From Proruminimicrobium sp964487915 (GTDB taxonomy: Bacteria; Elusimicrobiota; Endomicrobiia; Endomicrobiales; Endomicrobiaceae), in NCBI GenBank assembly GCA_964487915.1, contig CAZASN010000001.1:618295-682294 (forward strand): a stretch of DNA of 64,000 bases, in the 5' to 3' direction. The notes below the pieces were generated by a model. It had not been told where the DNA came from. It ran no database searches and worked only from the letters and a program-made list of their open reading frames with translations. Positions 17,239 to 25,788 of the stretch are shown one piece after another; the stretch's first letter is position 1, and each line of letters starts with the position of its first letter. Made by a program: the position numbers and the translations under genes.

Positions 17239-17394
17239 AGAAATAGTGTTATAAGAATTTTATCAATTTAAATTTAATTTGTGAATATTGTCACTTTAAC
17301 AATGTAACAATTAATTGTATTTAAATGTCTAAATTTAAGCGGGAGAGTGAAATTTATGTCTGAGGAATTAAAAATGTTCTTTGACAAATAAAAA

Positions 17395-17467
17395 CTGCCC
17401 GACCTGGGCTCGAACCAGGAGACTTCTGCTCCAGAGGCAGACGTGTTACCAATTACACCATCGGGCA
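17395..17467 (-). tRNA. tRNA-Gln (anticodon CTG)
   Basis: The minus strand forms a cloverleaf with acceptor TGCCCGA/TCGGGCA, anticodon loop CTCTGGA between TCTGC and GCAGA, and T-arm with GGTTCGAGCC. A U1-A72 first pair is usual for tRNA-Gln. The discriminator is G at 17395 and CCA is not encoded. Confidence 0.95.
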
Positions 17468-17563
17468 AATAAACAAAAATGATAAATATTTTTTTTGAAA
17501 CGTTGTTAGATTTTACAAAAACTTATTTTTTAAATCAATATCAAATTTTATTATTTGGAAAAA

Positions 17564-17592
17564 TTGACAATAAAAAAATAAAATGTTAAACT
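17564..17592 (+). promoter_or_regulatory. Promoter of tRNA-Val
   Basis: TTGACA (17564-17569) and TAAACT (17587-17592) are spaced by 17 bp, ending 16 bp before the tRNA. Confidence 0.65.
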
Positions 17593-17608
17593 CAATAACG
17601 TTTTATGT

Positions 17609-17681
17609 GGGCAGTTAGCTCAGCTGGGAGAGCATCTCCCTTACAAGGAGGAGGTCGCAGGTTCAATCCCTGCACTGCCCA
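17609..17681 (+). tRNA. tRNA-Val (anticodon TAC)
   Basis: The cloverleaf has acceptor GGGCAGT/ACTGCCC, D-arm GCTC...GAGC, anticodon loop CTTACAA and T-arm GCAGGTTCAATCCCTGC. The discriminator is A at 17681. CCA is not encoded. Confidence 0.95.
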
Positions 17682-17730
17682 TTCAGAAATCTCTCCGCAA
17701 AAAGATTAATAAAAATTTAGGGGGCTGCAC

Positions 17731-19686
17731 ATGCTTAAAAAAACTTGGATTATATTTTTGCTGATGGCTCTTATTACTTCCGGTACAACCTCGTTACAGG
17801 CAGTTTCTAAAAAAGAAAAAAAACCAGTTCATACTCAGATTAATATATTCACTCCCGGCACCGATGATTTTATTGATTATTCAAAATACGGCGAATTTGA
17901 AAATCTCGGGACAGACAAATACAAATATACAATAAAAGATTCTGCAGGATTAAAACAAGCATCCGGCGAAGGTATTTTCCCAAATATAACCGATATTTAT
18001 AAAAGTCCTGATTTTAAAAAACTTAAACGTGAAAAAAAATTGGAAGGCGACAAATGGGCTTTTGTAAATACTCTTGATTCGCAGGCTAATTATTATAAAT
18101 GGGCTACGGCTCAGGAAGAACCGGGCGTTAAACAATATTATACGGCTTTGGCTTTGGAACAGTCAGGAGACTATAAACGCGCCGTAAAAGCCTATCATGC
18201 GATAACAGTATTTTTTCCTAAATCAACCGGAGTCACGTTTTGGAAAACTCCGTGGTATGTGGCGCCCGTAGCCATAGAAAAAATTAAATATTTAACAAGA
18301 GAACATAAAGAATTAGGAGTTAAACTTGTTGACGCCGATATTGACATTATAGGCAAGTATGACGATGAAAAATCAAACGATGTCTTTATAATAAATCCAG
18401 GCAAAATCGTTCCAGCAGCCGCTGAAGACTGGATTTTGAAAAAAGCTGATTTGGATTCAATAGGCGTAAAGAAAGTAACCGGAAAAGGGAAAGTTAAACT
18501 TGTAGAATACAACAATAAAAATTTTCAGCTTATGGTTGACGACAAACCTTATATAATGAGAGCTATCGCCTATTCGCCGACTCCCGTCGGACTCAGCCCT
18601 GATAACGGAAGCGTTAATGTTTCAAAAGACTGGTCTTGGATGGATTACAATAAAAATAAAATAATAGACGGCCCTTATGAAGCGTGGGTTGATGAAAACA
18701 AAAATAATAAAAAAGACAGAAAAGAAAAAGTTATAGGCGATTTTCAGCTTATGAAAGACATGGGAATAAATACAATAAGAATTTATAATTTCCCGGAATT
18801 AAATAAAGAAGTTTTAAAAGACGGTTATGAAAAATATAATTTTATGTACATGATAGGAAATTTCTTGGGAATGTACGGATTTCATTCCGGAGCGGAATGG
18901 TTTGAAGGAACCGATTACACAAATCCAAAACACCGTGAAAATATGTTAAACAGCGTAAGAGAAATGGTTGAAGAATACAAAAACGAGCCTTATGTTTTAA
19001 TGTGGGTTCTCGGCAATGAGAATAATTACGGTACGGTCGGAGTTCCCGGAGTAAGCGCAGGAACCTCGTGCAATGTAAGAAAAGATCCGGCAGCGTATTA
19101 CAAATTTATAAACGAATGCGCTAAATTAATAAAAGAACTTGATCCTCAGCAAAGGCCTGTTGCGATATGCAACGGGGATTTGCTTTTTATGGATATATGC
19201 GCTCAAAATGCTCCTGATTTGGATATATACGGCGCAAACGCGTACAGAGGCAAAGAAGGATTCGGAACTCTTTGGAGAGACGTCTTAAAATTATACGGAA
19301 AACCTGCTATTATAACCGAATACGGATGTCCGGCGTACAGCAAATATATTACGTTTGAAAATAATGAAAATGAACAGGCTGAATACCACAGAGGAAGCTG
19401 GCTGAGCATGGAAGAAAATTTTGCCGGATACGGCTCGGGAAACGCTTTGGGCGGAGTAATATTTGAATGGACTGACGAATGGTGGAAAGCGGGACCGCCT
19501 CCTGAATTTGATCAGCATAAACAGGATATTATAGGACAGTGGATGGGACCTTTCATAGACGGATGGGCGTATGAAGAATGGTTCGGATTATGTTCCATAG
19601 GCGACGGCAAGCACGGTCCGTTTAAGAGGCAGTTAAGAAAATCTTATTTTACATATAAAGAACTATGGGAAAAATACAGAAAATAA
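17731..19686 (+). CDS. Secreted glycosidase with GH2/GH5-like TIM barrel (long paralogue)
   Basis: The 651-residue protein has a signal peptide and an N-terminal region (about 35-260) with no motif I recognise, though residues 130-175 look like a TPR pair. A TIM-barrel glycosidase domain follows from about 268. The likely acid/base is Glu430 (VLGNENN) and the nucleophile Glu530 (ITEYGCPAY), 100 residues apart, as in clan GH-A. Between the first strand and helix, residues about 304-328 carry two Asp/Asn-rich loops (DYNKNKIIDGPYE and DENKNNKKD) like calcium-binding loops. The downstream gene encodes a shorter paralogue and overlaps by 22 bp. Substrate is unknown; a beta-glucan or related polysaccharide is possible. 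Confidence 0.75.
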   Translation: MLKKTWIIFLLMALITSGTTSLQAVSKKEKKPVHTQINIFTPGTDDFIDYSKYGEFENLGTDKYKYTIKDSAGLKQASGEGIFPNITDIYKSPDFKKLKREKKLEGDKWAFVNTLDSQANYYKWATAQEEPGVKQYYTALALEQSGDYKRAVKAYHAITVFFPKSTGVTFWKTPWYVAPVAIEKIKYLTREHKELGVKLVDADIDIIGKYDDEKSNDVFIINPGKIVPAAAEDWILKKADLDSIGVKKVTGKGKVKLVEYNNKNFQLMVDDKPYIMRAIAYSPTPVGLSPDNGSVNVSKDWSWMDYNKNKIIDGPYEAWVDENKNNKKDRKEKVIGDFQLMKDMGINTIRIYNFPELNKEVLKDGYEKYNFMYMIGNFLGMYGFHSGAEWFEGTDYTNPKHRENMLNSVREMVEEYKNEPYVLMWVLGNENNYGTVGVPGVSAGTSCNVRKDPAAYYKFINECAKLIKELDPQQRPVAICNGDLLFMDICAQNAPDLDIYGANAYRGKEGFGTLWRDVLKLYGKPAIITEYGCPAYSKYITFENNENEQAEYHRGSWLSMEENFAGYGSGNALGGVIFEWTDEWWKAGPPPEFDQHKQDIIGQWMGPFIDGWAYEEWFGLCSIGDGKHGPFKRQLRKSYFTYKELWEKYRK

Positions 19687-20948
19687 TACTTGCGAAATTA
19701 ATTATCTCGTTTTTTCTTGTAGTCTTTGTTTTTTCTTTCGTTTATCCGCAGGAACAAACCGAAAAAAAACTTGGCGGCGGCACCGTTCAGCTTATACAAG
19801 ATGAAGACGGTATGTGGAGAATAACCGTTAACGGGCAGTTATATTTTATCAAAGGCATTGAATATTCGGCCGATACCGTAGGCAAAAGACCGGACGTCAA
19901 CGACTGGATGTGGTCGGATTTAAACGATAACGGGAAAATAGACGGACCTTACGATTCATGGATTGATTTTAACAGAAACGATTATCAGGATCTTGATGAA
20001 AATTCAGTCGGTGATTTTGCTTTGCTTAAGGCTATGGGCTGCAATACCATCAGAATATACCATTCGGACAATATCAACAAAGAACTTCTCAGAGATTTAT
20101 ACAACAAATACGGAATCAGGGTAATAATGGGCAATTATCTAGGGGCTTATACCAAAGGAAGCGGAGCCAACTGGGATAAAGGCACTGATTACACCGATGA
20201 AGACCAGCTTAAAAATATGCGTGAAAGCGTAAGAAAAATGATTGAAGAAAATAAAGACGAACCTTATATTTTAATGTGGATGCTGGGCAATGAAAACGAC
20301 GTCGCCGGCGCGCACGATAATTCAACAAAAACAAATACGAACGCCAATTTATATCCCGTTGAATTTGCAAAATTTCTTGAACAGACATGCCGGATGATAA
20401 AAGAAATGGATCCTAATCATCCCGTGGGTGTTTGTAACGCTACGACGAGATTTGTAAAATATTATGCAAAATATGCGCCCAGCATAGACGTTTTGGGCTT
20501 TAACCAGTATTCCGGACCTTACGGATTCGGAATTTTATGGAGAAAAATAAAACAGGAATTTGACAGACCGGTTTTAATTACGGAATACGGCTGTGACGCT
20601 TACAATCAAAACAAACAGACTACCGATGAACAGTTTCAGGTTGAATATCACAGAAAAGCATGGAAAGACATAGAACAAAACGGATATTGGGGCAAAGGCG
20701 TAGGTAATGCGATAGGCGGGTTTGTTTACTGCTGGCTTGACAAATGGTGGCTTATAGGTTCAAACAAAGACCACGATACGACGCTTGGAGCGTGGAAAGG
20801 CCCAAAAAACGATAATTTTTTTCACGACGAATGGCTTGGCGTCGCCGATCAGGGAAAAGGAATGCACAGTCCGTTTAAAAGATACCTGAGAAATATATAT
20901 TTTTTATATCAGGAAGAACTTTGGGATTGGGATCCGGCGCTTTATTAA
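19665..20948 (+). CDS. Secreted glycosidase with GH2/GH5-like TIM barrel (short paralogue)
   Basis: The 427-residue protein has a signal peptide (LIISFFLVVFVFSFVYP) and essentially only the catalytic barrel of the upstream paralogue. Likely catalytic residues are Glu210 (MLGNEND) and Glu307 (ITEYGCDAY). The same paired Asp/Asn loops occur at about residues 84-108 (DLNDNGKIDGPYD and DFNRNDYQD). Its ATG lies inside the end of the upstream gene, so both enzymes are translationally coupled and presumably exported together. The missing N-terminal region suggests that domain modulates rather than performs catalysis. Confidence 0.75.
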   Translation: MGKIQKIILAKLIISFFLVVFVFSFVYPQEQTEKKLGGGTVQLIQDEDGMWRITVNGQLYFIKGIEYSADTVGKRPDVNDWMWSDLNDNGKIDGPYDSWIDFNRNDYQDLDENSVGDFALLKAMGCNTIRIYHSDNINKELLRDLYNKYGIRVIMGNYLGAYTKGSGANWDKGTDYTDEDQLKNMRESVRKMIEENKDEPYILMWMLGNENDVAGAHDNSTKTNTNANLYPVEFAKFLEQTCRMIKEMDPNHPVGVCNATTRFVKYYAKYAPSIDVLGFNQYSGPYGFGILWRKIKQEFDRPVLITEYGCDAYNQNKQTTDEQFQVEYHRKAWKDIEQNGYWGKGVGNAIGGFVYCWLDKWWLIGSNKDHDTTLGAWKGPKNDNFFHDEWLGVADQGKGMHSPFKRYLRNIYFLYQEELWDWDPALY

Positions 20949-20955
20949 AAAAATA

Positions 20956-20984
20956 TTGTTTTCATAACAAGAATATGTTATAAT
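20956..20984 (+). promoter_or_regulatory. Promoter of the kinase-led envelope operon
   Basis: TTGTTT (20956-20961) and a perfect TATAAT (20979-20984) are 17 bp apart, 36 bp before the kinase ATG. The ribosome site AAGGAG is at 21009-21014. Confidence 0.6.
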
Positions 20985-21005
20985 CCGCGTATAAGTTCTT
21001 GTTAT
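20964..21005. promoter_or_regulatory. 10-bp perfect inverted repeat flanking the -10 box
   Basis: ATAACAAGAA (20964-20973) and TTCTTGTTAT (20996-21005) are exact reverse complements. Their centres are 32 bp apart, about three helical turns. One arm lies in the -35/-10 spacer and the other just before the ribosome site. It could be a two-half-site operator or a leader hairpin. Confidence 0.5.
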
Positions 21006-21020
21006 TTCAAGGAGTGGGTA

Positions 21021-23963
21021 ATGTCAGAAAACGAGCAATCTAAGCAAGTGGCAGGATCTGACGGACTTGATTTCGGTTTATTTATAAACAGACAGTATGT
21101 TACCGTAAAGCGTATAGGAGTCGGCGGTTTCGGTACGGTATGGCAGGCTTACGATTTCAGTTTAAGAAATTTCATAGCGATAAAAGAACTTTTACCCGAA
21201 TATGCAGAGCCTAAATTTGTGGAGATGTTCTACAAAGAAGCTCTTATCGCAAAAAACATAATCCACGACAATATAGTCAGAGTTCAGCATTTTTGGAAAG
21301 GGTCAAACGGCACTTTTTACGTAGTTCTTGATTATGTAAGAGGCGTTGATCTTGAAACTTTAATAAGAAAATGCAATCAGGATAAAATCGTCATTCCGTG
21401 GCAGTTGTCAACTTTAATATGCATCAACGTTTTAAAAGCAATAGATTACGCAAACAGAATAGCGAGAGATTCCATTACCGGAAATCCTTACGGAATAGTT
21501 TACAGAGACATATCGCCGGGAAACGTTCTGTTGTCTTTTGACGGCAATGTTAAGCTCAGCGATTTCGGTATCGCAAAAACGGCGGATGAGATAAAAGATT
21601 CCATACCGCAAAAAGTCATTACCGGCAAATATCCTTATATGTCGCCCGAGCAGATTAAGGGGCAATCAGACATAGATCACAGAACCGATATTTTTTCTGT
21701 TGCCGTTTTGTTTTATGAAATGCTGACGGGACATCAGCTTTATCAGGGAACTAACGAAGAAATAAAAGCGCAGGTTCTCGGCAAAAAATTTGATACCGAA
21801 GGATTAAACGCTCCGGGCGTTCCGCACGAAATGTTTGAAGTTATATCCAAAGCGTTGGAAAAAGACAGAAACGTCCGTTACGAAAAAGCCATAGAAATGT
21901 ACAGAGATATAAGACGCATTTTAAAAGGCGTTGATACTGATGATTTATCTATTGAACTTTCGGAATTTGTCGTTAAAATAATGAAAGAAAATGTTATAAA
22001 GTCCGAAAAATTGATAGAAAACGTCAAATCTCTTACGGTGACAGAACTTGAACGCAATTCAAAAATACCTAAAATTCAGTGCGTTGATTTTATAGTAGGT
22101 CAGGCAAATACCCAGACTTCCGGAGTAAGTCCCGAACAACCCCAGTATTTCCAACAGCAGCCGAGCCAGCCCGGTATGCCGCCTATACAGCAGCCTCAAA
22201 TTAAAGTTGAAGAAAGAAGACAGCCTTCTTTGAGAGTTGAAGCAAAAGGCAAAACGGTTTTTGAGGAAGTAGGAGACTGGTTATTTAAGAAATTTGACGA
22301 AATGAAAAAAACGATATTAAAAATCGTTATAGCTATATTTTTGGCCGTTCTTGTGCTTGCGGTTGTTGATGTCTTTACGCAGATTACTCCGTTCGGAAAG
22401 AAAGTTTATGACAGAATGAATCCTCCCGACGTAGTTATTTCAACGGTTCCGTCCGGCGCCGTAGTAAGCATGAAAACAAAAGCCGGCGAAGTTATATTAA
22501 ACAATATTTCTTCCGCCGCTGAAATTCCGGTAAGAAAAGTTAAACCCGGCTCATATATCGTTACGGCTTTAAAGGACGGATTCAGACCGGTTCAAAGAGT
22601 TGTCCAGATAGAAGGACTTAAAAAAGCAAAAGGCGGCAGAGAAAAAATAGAAATAATGTTTGATTTTGTGCTAAACGTTGAATCTGTTCCGTCAGGCGCA
22701 GGCGTTTATGTGGACGGCAATAAGTTCGGCACAACGCCGTGCAAAGCGCAGCTTTTGGCGGCGCCTCACACAATAAGGCTTGCAATGGAAGGGTTTGAAG
22801 ATTTAGGCTCAAATGCGAAAGAAAGAAAAGAAGGACAGTGCAACGTTGATTTTACAATGGCGTCCGTTGACGAGATTTTTGCCGAAGTTGACAAAAGATT
22901 TTGGGAATGCGAACTTAAGAATGTTGACGGCGAAAATATTTTCAGCGTTAAAGGCAATTTGTTTAAGAAAATGAATATAACGTCGGAACCGAAAGGAATG
23001 ATGATACATGTTCAGGGGGAATCGCAGCCCAGAGGGAATACTCCTTTAAATACGTCGTTTAAAATAGGCGATTACAATATAAGATTTTTGGATCCGTCTG
23101 CCAGATACGGCGAATACGTAAAAGAAGTCAAAGTTGACGCTCAGTCCGATCCGAATGTTTTTGTTAAAATGAATAAGTTTGTTACATTCAAAGTAAAATC
23201 AAAAGATAATCCCGGCGATACGTTTATAACAAAGGTAAAAATTTCAAACCAAAAAATGACGGTTACAAAGGATATTTCAACCTCAAAACCTATACGTATT
23301 GCATTGCCGGTAGAAACTTTTGACGTTGTTTTCTACGGAGACGCTGAATATAAGAGCTGCAAGATTTCTAACGTTAACGTAGATAATGTCAGCACGGTTA
23401 CGGGCGAATTGGAATACGCAAAGGTAGATTTTACGATAACCGTTAAATCCGCCTCGGATTCACAGCCGCAGGAAGCATATATATGGCAGGGTAAAAAAGT
23501 ATTGGGCAAAACCGAAGCAGGGGGTATATTTAAGGGAAGTTTTTTACCCGGCAAATATGAATTAAAAGTTATTTCAAAAGGTTTTGAAGATCAGATAATA
23601 AATATGGAGTTGACTCCCAAAGGCAAAAATTCAATGGATGTGTTTGTGATTGAACCTCAGCCTGAAGTCTCTTCATCTACAGGCACAGCAACAACAACAG
23701 CCGAATCGGCTTCAAACAGCGTTTTAGTCGATAATTTTAAAAAACCGCAAAAGGAAGAGCAGCCCAAACCAAAACCAAAACGCGAAACTAAAAAAGAAGA
23801 TACTGCAAAGAAACCGGCAAAAGAGGAAGTAAATCAGGAACCGCAAAGTTCTTCCGGAGACGAGCAGCAGGTTGTGGTTTGTATGTATTGCGGATATGTT
23901 AATACAGTACCGAAAGGAAAAAGATTAAGATTTTGTGTAAATTGCGCAAAGCCACTGAAGTAA
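21021..23963 (+). CDS. Membrane Ser/Thr protein kinase with PEGA repeats and C-terminal zinc ribbon
   Basis: The 980-residue protein starts with a Hanks-type kinase domain (about 25-300): glycine loop GVGGFGTV, Lys in IAIKEL, catalytic loop YRDISPGN (Tyr replaces the usual His) near 160, and DFG near 181, so it should be active. A Pro/Gln-rich linker leads to one membrane helix (about 428-450). The exterior part has PEGA-type repeats (STVPSGAVV, ESVPSGAGVYVDG, TSEPKGMMIHV) and further beta domains to about 890. A Lys/Pro-rich linker precedes a CX2C...CX2C zinc ribbon (about 951-980). PEGA domains bind envelope structures. It leads an operon with FHA and PP2C genes. The zinc ribbon on the predicted outer side is odd. 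Confidence 0.9.
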   Translation: MSENEQSKQVAGSDGLDFGLFINRQYVTVKRIGVGGFGTVWQAYDFSLRNFIAIKELLPEYAEPKFVEMFYKEALIAKNIIHDNIVRVQHFWKGSNGTFYVVLDYVRGVDLETLIRKCNQDKIVIPWQLSTLICINVLKAIDYANRIARDSITGNPYGIVYRDISPGNVLLSFDGNVKLSDFGIAKTADEIKDSIPQKVITGKYPYMSPEQIKGQSDIDHRTDIFSVAVLFYEMLTGHQLYQGTNEEIKAQVLGKKFDTEGLNAPGVPHEMFEVISKALEKDRNVRYEKAIEMYRDIRRILKGVDTDDLSIELSEFVVKIMKENVIKSEKLIENVKSLTVTELERNSKIPKIQCVDFIVGQANTQTSGVSPEQPQYFQQQPSQPGMPPIQQPQIKVEERRQPSLRVEAKGKTVFEEVGDWLFKKFDEMKKTILKIVIAIFLAVLVLAVVDVFTQITPFGKKVYDRMNPPDVVISTVPSGAVVSMKTKAGEVILNNISSAAEIPVRKVKPGSYIVTALKDGFRPVQRVVQIEGLKKAKGGREKIEIMFDFVLNVESVPSGAGVYVDGNKFGTTPCKAQLLAAPHTIRLAMEGFEDLGSNAKERKEGQCNVDFTMASVDEIFAEVDKRFWECELKNVDGENIFSVKGNLFKKMNITSEPKGMMIHVQGESQPRGNTPLNTSFKIGDYNIRFLDPSARYGEYVKEVKVDAQSDPNVFVKMNKFVTFKVKSKDNPGDTFITKVKISNQKMTVTKDISTSKPIRIALPVETFDVVFYGDAEYKSCKISNVNVDNVSTVTGELEYAKVDFTITVKSASDSQPQEAYIWQGKKVLGKTEAGGIFKGSFLPGKYELKVISKGFEDQIINMELTPKGKNSMDVFVIEPQPEVSSSTGTATTTAESASNSVLVDNFKKPQKEEQPKPKPKRETKKEDTAKKPAKEEVNQEPQSSSGDEQQVVVCMYCGYVNTVPKGKRLRFCVNCAKPLK

Positions 23964-23979
23964 ATTTATGGAGAATACA

Positions 23980-25788
23980 ATGAAAAAATTATTGTTTTTT
24001 TTGTCTTTGTTATTGGTTTGCGGAGTACAAATTTATGCCGATGTTCCTAAAAAGTTAAACATTCAGGGAAAATTGACTTCTGATTCGGGGCAGGTTTTGG
24101 CGGAAAAAAGTTTTTCTGCCGCTTTACATCTCAGACCGGCGGGTTCTTCCGCATCTGATAATTTGATTGATACAAAAGCAGGCACGACTGACAGTAACGG
24201 ATTGTACAATGTCAATTTTGACGTAACCAATTTTAATTATTCCGAAGGAGCCGATTTTAAAGTTGTCATTACGGTTGAATCTCAGGTAATATCAACGGCT
24301 TGGTCTTCAATTGCTACTAATCCGTATACTTTTTATGCGTCAACAGCCTCATATGCAAAAATTCTGGATCCCAACCAAACCGATAAATTGGTAGACGGAA
24401 ACTTTAATCCTTCCGTTATATACAAAATAAACGTAACCACGGCGGTTGCGGTTTCAACGGCTTCATATACGCCCGGAAACGCTTACGTATGGGGAATAGG
24501 AACTAACGGAGTTCAGAGATGGACTAATCCCGATATACAGGTTTCTACGGCCGCATACGCAATAAATGCAGGAACAGCGACATATTCAAATGCTTCATCT
24601 TATTCTCTAAATTCGGCAACTGCGACATATGCTACAACTATAGCTAACGGAAGCGTAACTACATTAAAAGTAGCAGATGCCAATATAACACCTGCAAAAC
24701 TCACTCAATCTGATTATGTTAATGTATATAAGATTAAAGTTGACACGGCTACTTATGCTTTAACCGCTACAACAGCGGCGTATGTTTCTGGATCCGGACT
24801 TCCTGACGGAAGCGTAACAACTATCAAGATAGCCGATACAAACGTAACGCCGGCAAAACTGCAGCAAGGCGGAGGAGTTCTGTATAATATTTTAGTTTCA
24901 ACGGCAAATCTTGCAAACTTGGCTACAAGCGCGACAACTGCTGCGACGGCTGTCAGAGCGACTTCAATGACTGTATCAGGAGGGGGAGCTAATTTATTTT
25001 GGGGATATGATTCGGGCGGAACAGTACAGACTTGGCGTTCTCCAGTAGCTGCGGGTAACGGATTAAGTCTTTCAGGTACTACATTAAGCGTTTCAACCGG
25101 AACAGGACTCGGGTTCAGCGGCACGACCCTTATAGTTACTACGGCGCCATATGCGACAGGAGCCGGAACTGCAAGCACAGTTGTTGATGGAGCTATAACA
25201 TCTGCCAAAATAGGATCTTATGAGGTAGCAGCAGGAAATTTGGCAGCAAGTTCCGTAATAGGAGACAAAATAGCTAACGGAGCAGTATCAAGTGTAAAAA
25301 TATCAACAGGTTCAATATACTCACATCATTTTGCTCATAACGGTGATTATGATTATATGTATAATATAAAAGTTGCAACGGCAGTATATGCCGAAACTGC
25401 CGGCGCCGACCTTGCAGAAATGTACGCTTCATCCGAATTATTGGCTCCGGGAGACGTTGTGTCAATAGATGTTTCAAAAGATAACGCAATAGTAAAAACA
25501 AAAACGGCTGAAGATACTTTGGTGGCGGGCGTTATTTCAACAAAGCCCGGTTTGTTGATGAATAAAACCGAGAAAGGATATGAATTGGCGCTTGTCGGAA
25601 AAGTTCCTACAAAAGTTTGCAATGAAGGCGGCAGCATAAAAAGAGGCGACATGTTGGTTTCGGCTTCAATGGCAGGTTATGCAAAGAAAGCAGGCGATAA
25701 TCCTAAAACAGGGACCGTTATAGGAAAAGCGCTTGAGAATTTTGATTCCGTGACAGGAACAATTTTGGTATTGGTGAATTTACAATGA
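23980..25788 (+). CDS. Secreted repetitive fibre-like surface protein
   Basis: The product (602 residues from the ATG at 23980, which follows a GGAG site; an ATG 12 bp upstream is possible) has a signal peptide ending near IYADVPKK. Residues about 20-120 form a beta domain beginning NIQGKL. A long middle region repeats STASYA/TATYA and VTTLKVADANITPAKL-type units, as in phage-tail-like or adhesive fibres. The C-terminal 125 residues (GADLAEMYASSELLAPGDVV to the end) resemble a domain found, from memory, at the end of many fibre-like proteins of candidate phyla. It probably forms a trimeric or filamentous surface structure. It overlaps the next gene by 4 bp. Confidence 0.65.
   Translation: MKKLLFFLSLLLVCGVQIYADVPKKLNIQGKLTSDSGQVLAEKSFSAALHLRPAGSSASDNLIDTKAGTTDSNGLYNVNFDVTNFNYSEGADFKVVITVESQVISTAWSSIATNPYTFYASTASYAKILDPNQTDKLVDGNFNPSVIYKINVTTAVAVSTASYTPGNAYVWGIGTNGVQRWTNPDIQVSTAAYAINAGTATYSNASSYSLNSATATYATTIANGSVTTLKVADANITPAKLTQSDYVNVYKIKVDTATYALTATTAAYVSGSGLPDGSVTTIKIADTNVTPAKLQQGGGVLYNILVSTANLANLATSATTAATAVRATSMTVSGGGANLFWGYDSGGTVQTWRSPVAAGNGLSLSGTTLSVSTGTGLGFSGTTLIVTTAPYATGAGTASTVVDGAITSAKIGSYEVAAGNLAASSVIGDKIANGAVSSVKISTGSIYSHHFAHNGDYDYMYNIKVATAVYAETAGADLAEMYASSELLAPGDVVSIDVSKDNAIVKTKTAEDTLVAGVISTKPGLLMNKTEKGYELALVGKVPTKVCNEGGSIKRGDMLVSASMAGYAKKAGDNPKTGTVIGKALENFDSVTGTILVLVNLQ

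Noticed and set aside
17274..17468. 64-residue minus-strand ORF over tRNA-Gln
   Set aside because: It lies on a clear tRNA gene and has no ribosome site or recognisable sequence.
24753..25208. 151-residue antisense ORF rich in Val, Ala and Thr
   Set aside because: It mirrors the low-complexity repeats of the fibre gene on the other strand; composition explains the open frame.
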